Assembly (NCBI GenBank): GCA_963854835.1
Contig: OY978530.1
Coordinates: 24,523,937-24,587,936, forward strand
Length of the DNA: 64,000 bases
Origin: Megamerina dolium
Taxonomy: Eukaryota > Arthropoda > Insecta > Diptera > Megamerinidae
Reading direction: 5' to 3'
The notes beneath the pieces were generated by a model, which was not told the DNA's origin, did not search any database, and worked only from the letters and a program-made list of their open reading frames with translations. Positions 56,975 to 64,000 of this stretch are shown one piece after another. The first letter of the stretch is position 1; each line of letters starts with the position of its first letter. The position numbers and the translations under genes were made by a program.

Positions 56975-58700
56975 AATACAGATTCGTATATTGTTAAAAA
57001 TGAGCTCTAAATAATCATAATTAAATTTAATCATCAAGTATATGACACAGACTACAAAATAAATGGCATTAAGGGAACTGATAACCACGAAATAGTTACT
57101 AAAATATTAGAAACTATAAAACTAAACCCAAACTTAAACATTGAGGGAAAGAGGTCCATAAAAAACATATTTAGGTCATTCCACTTTTTATTTTTCTTAG
57201 GAGGTGACAGATAGTCCTATACAAGAGATATAAACCACACGATACCAGTTGTCTACAACAGAAGACGTATGTCGTGCACCCTATCCCTATTTCGTCCCGC
57301 TATTTTTCGCTCTTTCTCTCTCTCTCTCTCTCATTCTCTTGAATACCTCTACTTTTCTTCTCATAACTTTCTGTTTTAATTACCTTTCTTATAATTGTTG
57401 ACCAACTCCCTAGAGGAAAGTAGTGCATGTTTCTCCGAAATAATAAAAAATTATAAACAAAATAAATAAACTTAAACTTAATTTGTCGAGCACTGCGTGA
57501 CCTAATAGCTCTCTACTCTCGATATAAACGAATATACATATACGTTTAAAGTTTATAAATAAGATGAAATAAAGTATTAAACAGTTTGAATATTAAAAGT
57601 GAAATATAAATGTGCGTTACAACAACCACATCACAATCACCATCATCTCTGCCAACAACGCAAACTGCAGGCAAGTGTGCCTCCATATTGAGCAAGCCCA
57701 CCGGCGTTCATTTCCGCTCTCCCCTGAACAGCAGTAAAGACAGATCAGGCACCAATCAATTAAAAATAGTACAGGTTACCGGAAGTGCATAAGGAAAATC
57801 TCAATAGTCAAGTAAAAAAAATGTTGGAAGATGAGATGATTATTCCAGCTCCTCTCCTTGGAACTCTCCGATAATTTTAGTTCCAAAGAAAGCGAGAAAA
57901 CATAGGAAAAGAAAATCGAGGCTAGTAGTAGATTTCAGAAAATTGAATGATGCCACCCTCCAACAAGGTTTCCCTATTCTCCGCACAGATGAAATATTGG
58001 ACCAGTTATGTCATTGTAGATATTTCACTACACTTGATTTAGCCAGTGAGTATCATTAAATGTTATTAAAAGAATCAGACAGAGAGAGAAAAAGCCGCTT
58101 TTAGTTCAGGTGTCGGATATTATGAACTTAACAGAATGTCATTTGGGTTAACGGGGACACCTACTCCTTTTTAGAGATTTGTGAACCACGTGTTGACTGA
58201 ACTTCAAGATATAGATTGTTTCATATATTTAGATGACATTGTCGTCTACGGTCGGAAAGATATTCCTGTACTAAAGAATAAGAAAGATGTTCAGGCATTT
58301 TTAGGTTTAGTAAATTAGTACTGAAAATTTGTTGAGAACATGGCTGGTATGACACTACCAATCAACAAACTACTTAGAAAAGACGCGAAATTTGAATGGA
58401 CAGAAAAATGTCAGACAGCTTTTGAAGATTTAAAGTAAGCCCTCCGCCCATTTTAGCTTACCCAGATATTCTTAAGCCTTTTGAGTCAACAACAGATGCC
58501 AGCAACGAGGCTGTAGGTGCAATTCTATCGCAAGGTGAAATTGGAAAAGATACAAAAAAAAAATAATTTACCTAAGTCATAAATGCACTGAGGAAAAAAC
58601 ATTACCAGACCCTGGCAAGGTGAAACATGTTAAAAATATTCCAGTTTCGAGGAATATTAAATATGTTCAGACGTTTATAGGTTTAGTAAACTACACGGTG
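56975..58700 (+). mobile_element. Gypsy-1-family relic, plus strand, rearranged
   Basis: Collinear with the protease-RT linker of Gypsy-1 (NTNIDSYIV-like start, EKRSIKNIFRSFH-like) up to about 57255, then a foreign insert to about 57732. It continues at the RT N-terminus (YRLPEVHKENLNSQV-like), through RLVVDFRKLNDATL and FTTLDLAS to the intact box FIYLDDIVVYG (about 58215-58250). After a deletion the thumb follows. From about 58555 the segment KIIYLSHKCTEE...DPGKVKHVKNIPV appears out of order, duplicating thumb sequence. There are many stops. Confidence 0.85.
57256..57732 (+). mobile_element. Unidentified ~480-bp insert in the Gypsy-1 relic
   Basis: It interrupts gypsy sequence that is continuous in the other copy. 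It contains a (CT)n run at 57312-57332, two AATAAA-like motifs, and a 60-codon frame starting 57610 (MCVTTTTSQSPSSLPTTQTA) that runs out into gypsy sequence. A solo LTR or another small element are both possible; the ends are not resolved. Confidence 0.5.
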
Positions 58701-58723
58701 ACACAATTTGAGGGTCATTGTCC

Positions 58724-60428
58724 AAGCCACACTGATAAGGTCCAATCAGGTTGTGGAGCATGGGCTTCAATCTTTCACACAATACGCTTGATAGAACCTT
58801 GTACGCGATACTCAGGAGACTTATTCCACGGTAGTTGGCGCAAATTGTGGGGTCTCCTTTCTTATGTACAGGACAGAGAACACTGAGCCTCCAATCATCA
58901 GGCATGCTTTCATCCGACCATATTCTGCTTATGAACTGGTGCATCATCGCCTCGAGGCTGATCGACTTCGCTGCAGCACGAATCATGGTAATTGGTGGTA
59001 CCAGATTCCAGCATCTCGACATCCACAAAACGACATGGCTGTCTCCAGATCAACGAACAAGAAACCAAATTGATCATGTGGCGATTGACGGAAGGCATGC
59101 TTCCAGTGTAACAGACGTGAAATAGATCCGTGGTGCCAACATCGACTCGATCTTAAACAACTCGGCAGGCCATCAGCACCTGCAGCTTTATTGTTCTTCA
59201 GTCTTAAAATGGCCGTTTCAACCTCGTCTTAGTCGAGTGGTGGAACATCAACACCATCATCTGTAATCGGGGTTATCGGGCAATATTCTCCACTGGTGGA
59301 ATTGGTCTTAGCATCGACATTCAGTAACATAGAGAAGTGTTCCCTACATAGGCTCAGTACACTCTGGACATCCGTAACCAGATTCCCATTTCCATCTCGA
59401 CAAGAAGAGGCTCCGGGATTTAACCGCCACTCAGGCGGAGTGGGATATATGTGTCCACCGTGCGCATGTATCATCAAGTGGGGGAGTGTTCTGCATAAGC
59501 AGATCCGATAATCGAGTGGCAAATGCATCTGCTGCCTTTGGCGATCGCAGCTTACCGACGTCGAGCTTTCTCTGTGTGGGACTTCTCTTGTTATTTGCGA
59601 CACATAAATGTGTGCGCAACAAGGTAGTGATCCGAGTCGATGTTGGCACCATGGATCGATTTCACGTCTATTACACTGGAAGCATGCCTTCCGTCAATCG
59701 CCACATGATCAATTTGGGTTCTTGTTCGTTGATCTGGAGACAGCCATTTCGTTTTGTCGATGTCGAGATGCTGGAATCTGGTACCACCAATTACCATGTT
59801 TCGTGCTGCGGCGAAGTCGATCAGCCTCGAGGCGATGAGCTGCTCGCCTGCATGCACCAGTTCATAAGCAGAATATGGTCGGATGAAAGCATGCCTGATG
59901 ATTGGAGGCTCAGTGTTCTCTGTCCTGTACATAAGAAAGGAGACCCCACAATTTGCGCCAACTACCGTGGAATAAGTCTCCTGAGTATCGCGTACAAGGT
60001 TCTATCAAGCGTATTGTGTGAAAGATTGAAGCCCATGCTCCACAACCTGATTGGACCTTATCAGTGTGGCTTCAGACTTGGTAAATCCACCATCGACCAA
60101 ATTTTCACACTGCGCCAAATCCTGGAGACGACCCAAGAAAAACAGATCGACACACACCACCTATTTCTTGATTATAAAGCCGCTTTCGACAGTCCGGTAA
60201 GGGATTACCTCTACACAACAATGTCTGAGTTCGGTATTTTTGCGAAGCTCATTCGACTTTGTAGAATGACACTGCTTAACTCTCGTTGTGCAGTGAAAAT
60301 TGGGAAGGACCTTTCCCCGCCGTTTAATATCGAACGGGGTTTCAGACAAGGTGATTCGTTATCGCGCGACTTCTTCAATCTTATTATGGAGAAAATAATA
60401 CGAGCTGCTGATCTACGACATAATGGCA
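58724..60428. mobile_element. LINE-B-derived palindromic rearrangement
   Basis: The left arm 58724-59149 (426 bp) is the reverse complement of the right arm 59633-60072 (440 bp), apart from point differences and one 14-bp indel. The spacer 59150-59632 is antisense LINE-B. Each arm already contains an abnormal junction, CCTCGAGG, joining an endonuclease segment (GGCTGATCGACTTCGC) to an RT segment (GGCGATGAGCTG...), which are about 1 kb apart in the intact element. The fusion therefore preceded the inverted duplication. After the right arm, sense RT continues to 60428. Confidence 0.88.
59834..60428 (+). pseudogene. LINE-B RT fragment at the end of the palindrome
   Basis: Sense RT from ELLACMHQFISRIWSDESMP through YRGISLLSIAYKVL, FRLGKSTIDQIF, LDYKAAFDS and RGFRQGDSLSR to KIIRAADLRHNGI. 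It ends about 10 codons before the catalytic YADD, where unrelated sequence begins. The long frame upstream of it (from 59486) is fused antisense sequence, not a natural N-terminus. Confidence 0.88.
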
Positions 60429-60984
60429 TAGCAGTATACCGTACTATACAACAATACATTACGTACATACAAATATGCTTGCATCAACTACACGCTTTTT
60501 TTGAAATGCACAGGCAAATTGATATGCTGATATTATTGATCACTTGCATTGATATAGAAAGTGGCGTTAGCCAGTTAAGTGTTATGTATGTATGACCAAT
60601 TAACCCAAATCTAAGCATTGGTTTTGCTGCAACCTAGGTGTTGATTGATCTAGGTCAGCTTATGGAAATGGATGGGAATATTGGAAATTCTGGAAAGAAA
60701 TATTCCGTATAAATAGAGCCAATATGTGAAATAAAGATCAGAATTAAACTAATACGAATCCCTAGTGGTTTACTTTCTCTCATATCAAGCTTGTAGTGGA
60801 AACACATGAGCTGTCACTTAATGGAGCGGTGTAACCGCTTTGACTAACGCATCGGACAGAGACAGAATTGTTAGTTTTGATGGTCCTAATGAGGCAATCC
60901 TTGCCCATGACATTTCTTTAATCCGAACAATCATTATCCCTACATCATTAATCTTTACAGAAGGACTTTATCTATATTTGAACC
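60429..60984. other. ~550-bp unassigned insert replacing the LINE-B catalytic region
   Basis: Separates LINE-B RT (ending 60428) from LINE-B 3' sequence (starting about 60985). It contains CCGTATAAATAGAGCC near 60705 and AATAAA about 20 bp later. That combination would suit an LTR, but termini and duplications were not found. About 130 codons of LINE-B, including YADD, are missing here. Confidence 0.45.
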
Positions 60985-61535
60985 AGCATTAAACCAGTAA
61001 TGACGTCAGCCTGCAGATATTGCGAAGGATCACTCTTGCTAACAGGTGCTACTTTGGGCTAAATAAGCAATTGACAAGTTGATCCTTCTTTCGAGCAACA
61101 AAAGCCAGAATCTTGGACAATTTCCGCTTCGGATGAGAGAATGCTTGGAGTTTTCGAGAGAAAACTCCTACGCAAGATTTTTGGACCTATTTGCGTTGGT
61201 GGTGAGTACCGAATAAGGTACAACCATAAGCTGTATGTGCTGTATGCCGATCTAGACATAGAAAAGCACATCCAAAACCAACGACTGCGCTGGGTAGGTC
61301 ATGTCGAGCGAATGGAAAAACACGCTCCAGCTAAGAAGGTCTTATATTCGGAACCTACTGGAGGATGACGCAGAAGAGGAAGACCTAACCTCCGTACTGG
61401 AAAACCTGACGGCGCTTGGAATTTCTAACTGGCGCAGGCTAGCGAAGGACAGAGATGGCTGGCGAAGCATGTTATATTCGGCCTAAATCGATATTCGGTT
61501 GTTATGGCCACATAAGAAAGTAAGTAAGTAAGAAC
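60985..61535 (+). pseudogene. LINE-B 3' fragment
   Basis: Starts at the TSINSSNDVSLEI region. It has indels, then reads MLGVFERKLLRKIFGPICVG, RIRYNHKLY, QRLRWVGHVERMEKHAPAKK and the C-terminal LENLTALGISNWRRLAKDRD. It ends with GTAAGTAAGTAAG, the LINE-B tail. Confidence 0.88.
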
Positions 61536-61739
61536 ATAAATGTGTTGGGCTATATTTATATAATATTCCAAATTGTTGCATGTGTTTATTAATTTCTTGA
61601 ATTACGATATAGTTTTATATGGAATACTTTCATGCAATTATTCTAGATTATATTGTAGTGAATTTCTTTAGCACATTATTATGAATTTCTTTCATTTTTC
61701 GATTTCTGTTATATGTAGTTAGAATATCAGCAAAATATT
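61536..61739. other. AT-rich spacer
   Basis: No gene recognised. Confidence 0.4.
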
Positions 61740-61879
61740 CATTTATTTGTGTAACACACAATCGGTCAATCCTGATGATTATGCAAAAAAAAAAACAATT
61801 TATTTCATCTTTTTACCCGACGTTTCTTTGGTGAATGAACATTACTTACTGTTAAAATATATTAAATTTTTTATACAAA

Positions 61880-62090
61880 TTACTTCCTACATTTTTTCAT
61901 GTTGTCTTTGTCCTTAGAGTTCAACATTTTCTCCTGAATTCTGAGAGTTTCTAGAGTATACTGATTGTTTTGTTTGGTTTCTCTATCTAATATTTTAACG
62001 TTATCAGAATGCTGAGCGGGCGCAGTTGTTGATCTTTTATTTTTTATGTCTGACTGATAACCTCGTTCCTAGTTCTTTCTTCGTTGTAAT
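61880..62090 (-). pseudogene. Penelope-like endonuclease (GIY-YIG) C-terminal remnant
   Basis: The minus strand reads GYQSDIKNKRSTTAPAQHS and then NVKILDRETKQNNQYTLETL and RIQEKMLNSKD. This resembles the second half of the GIY-YIG endonuclease of Penelope elements, with the R..ES/E..I pattern. The GIY and YIG strands themselves are not readable. Confidence 0.6.
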
Positions 62091-62951
62091 GATATAGATG
62101 AGATCGCAAGGTACTCCATCCTTCCCTTAACACCCAATTTCGTAAGCATTGTGATATTGTTTTTTTTTTCTATCCTATATTAAATGTAACAATGGTGATT
62201 TCCTGCAACATGGTCTTAAATTACGCTCAAATTTTGCACATGGACTAAATACATTCTCGTCTGACGGAAATGGACTTAAAAAATTTAGAAATTGTTTTCA
62301 AAGAAGTTATGGAGGTGGCAAAATACAAAAAAGCCCGTAACAAATGGTACTAAAAGCTTACAAAAGTCAAAGATATCTGATCCGATTTTTATAAATAGGG
62401 TATAGTTGGAAAGGTTATAAGGCAGAGAGTATGACAGTTTGACTGTCTTTATAATGCTTCTTACAAAATATTTTTTAAGGCTCTAATTTTTAATTTTCAA
62501 AAATTGAACTAAACTTTAAACATTAAAATATGGGAAACCTTTTAAATAAGATAAATTTCGATCTGGAGTCTTATAGGCTTCAGAAGTTATGATCATTTAT
62601 ATATAACCTAAAAAACAAAAATGAAAAAGCTTATTATATTTAATATGGAATGGCTGCATATTATCTCTAATATTAGAGAAAAGGACTCGTGATATTTGGT
62701 TGGATTTGTATGGGAAGCAGATGTTTTAATTGTTATCATTGTCCATTATTGTTTTGTTGAATGTTTTCATATCAGTTAATTTTGGAACATATGAGATGCT
62801 GTAATATTTTGTTTTGCTATCTATATTATTCTTTAACACTTCTGAGATATATTTCAGTCGTTGAAGAAAGTTATGAATAATGTTGTTAATGATACCAACT
62901 GGGTATCCATTAGATATTTATATTTTTCGTATTTTCTTTACATTCTCCTCC

Positions 62952-63430
62952 TTAAAACGTGTATGCGATATTTCTCTGACTCTGATAATTAGGTTGTTTA
63001 TGGTGTTGAGTTTGTATCGCTTGGGTTGGTTTGAATGGAAATTTGGTATGATATAGATTAAATGATTTTTGGAATCCCTCAATATCACGTTTGTTAATTA
63101 TTACCAAAAAATCATCCACATATTTGACAATGAATTTGATATTTACGTTATTCCGTTTTAAGTCACTTAGTGTTTTACCTAGTAGATCATCCATAATAAT
63201 GTTAGCAATCGTTAGCGAAACAGAGTTACCCATTAGCGTACCGTGTGTTTGTATATAGATATGCTTATTGCATCGAAAATAATTGTTATCCTTTAGACAA
63301 AATTCCAAAATTTGATGCTATGATGCTTGATCGTGTCCCAATTATTATTTTTATAGCTACAATGTTTGTTAATAATGAGATCACATCATAGCTTATTATT
63401 GTGTATTCTTTGTAGGTTTGAAGAGGAAAA
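62952..63430 (-). pseudogene. Penelope-like reverse transcriptase fragment
   Basis: An upstream piece reads IISYDVISLLTNI (RT motif A, usually SFDVVSLFTNIP). A frame at 62952-63308 follows with MEFCLKDNNYFRCN, QTHGTLMGNSVSLTIANIIM and the catalytic KYVDDFLVI. This spacing and the GTxMG(N/S) and YVDD motifs are those of Penelope RTs. Frameshifts separate the pieces. Confidence 0.85.
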
Positions 63431-63470
63431 CATACCATTAATGATATGGTCAACATTCAGTTCAGACCTA

Positions 63471-64000
63471 ATTACCATTGGGCATACTGGCTACAAATGG
63501 ATGTTGTAGCATAAGTATTTAATTTAATATATCTAATATTTGGTACTAACAGGCAACCATGTAGAAGATATCCACTAATGGAATGTAAACAAAACATACG
63601 TTTTGATCTGCAACGCTTTTGTTTTTGAAGCTTGAAACTAAAGCTCTGCGGTTGCAACTATCGCCTTCATTTGCGATAGACGTTCACTCGAGAGGTAAGT
63701 CTGATGTAAGCAGTTGTAGGCTGCGATGGAGGCCCGATGGCTTACATCTAATACTTTTCATAATAATATATTAGATGAACAGCGATGAGCTGGTCTCTAA
63801 TAATATGTTTTAGTTCAACAGTGTCAAACTGGTCACTAATTAATTCATCTTTTTTTTGTAATTCTTCATAGTAATTTAATTTTATTAAAGATTTATACTT
63901 TGTGTTTAGGCCACCCTGTGCACTGTTTCGCATCGCTTCGTCTTGCCGTCCGATGGCATTGCAGTCAGCCGCGACCATATGGGGATTGTTTTCTTTTGTA
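63471..64000. other. Unassigned end of window
   Basis: An open frame of 76 codons on the minus strand (63748-63978, MVAADCNAIGRQDEAMRNSA) is not recognised. No other feature is seen. Confidence 0.4.

Larger units (their letters stand above)
61740..63470 (-). mobile_element. Penelope-like element remnant
   Basis: The minus strand carries RT blocks followed downstream by a GIY-YIG-like C-terminal region, an order specific to Penelope-like elements. It is broken by many stops, and the termini are not defined. Confidence 0.7.

Noticed and set aside
59486..60595. 369-aa continuous frame as a novel fusion gene
   Set aside because: The first ~110 residues are antisense LINE-B joined by the palindrome junction to sense RT; open by chance.

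Overview
This 64 kb window looks like transposon-dense, AT-rich heterochromatin or intergenic DNA from an insect. A dipteran is my best guess. The basis is Ty3/Gypsy elements of insect type with tRNA-Ser and tRNA-Leu primer sites, RTE-like and I/LOA-like LINEs, mariner remnants, a tRNA-derived SINE, a Penelope remnant and long (TA)n tracts. I found no host protein-coding gene that I can support. No bacterial or viral-genome features, CRISPR arrays or functional rRNA/tRNA genes were seen.

Layout. 1-1.5 kb: (TA)n and AT-rich DNA. 1.5-6.8 kb: a broken Ty3/Gypsy element on the minus strand (Gypsy-1) with its 826-bp 5' LTR. 8.05-12.38 kb: a full-span LINE (LINE-A) with a perfect 13-bp target-site duplication (TSD), but its ORF2 has lost the reverse-transcriptase core. 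12.5-17.1 kb: a 5'-truncated SINE, a 550-bp mariner inserted in an RTE-like LINE fragment (LINE-B family), three covarying hairpins, a second mariner relic and another LINE-B fragment. 17.4-19 kb: an R1/I-type RT relic and a 704-bp TTAA-flanked inverted-repeat element. 19.8-22.9 kb: a decayed LINE-B copy interrupted by a poly(A) retrosequence. 23.8-39.0 kb: an array of Gypsy-2 elements, LTR-int-LTR-int-LTR with a 5,498-bp period, then a second LTR-int-LTR element; all share ATAT flanks. 39.5-41.3 kb: tail-to-tail Gypsy-2 relics with a nested full-length SINE. 42.58-45.94 kb: an intact LINE-B copy with one 992-aa ORF and a 13-bp TSD. 46-49.6 kb: unassigned DNA. 49.6-52.5 kb: an LTR-like segment and another broken Gypsy. 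52.5-56.9 kb: a SINE with intact pol III boxes, then an RTE LINE whose endonuclease segment recurs as a 452-bp inverted repeat. 57-61.5 kb: Gypsy-1 and LINE-B debris, including a 0.43-kb-arm palindrome. 61.7-63.5 kb: a Penelope-like remnant.

How the parts relate. LINE-A and the SINE share about 75 bp of 3' end, including a (TAACC)n tail and 12-13 bp TSDs. This is the signature of a SINE mobilised by a partner LINE. The third Gypsy-2 copy has lost protease, RT and most of RNase H but keeps one open 938-aa Gag-integrase frame between LTRs that look identical, so it was probably mobilised in trans. LINE-B is the only element here that still looks protein-competent.
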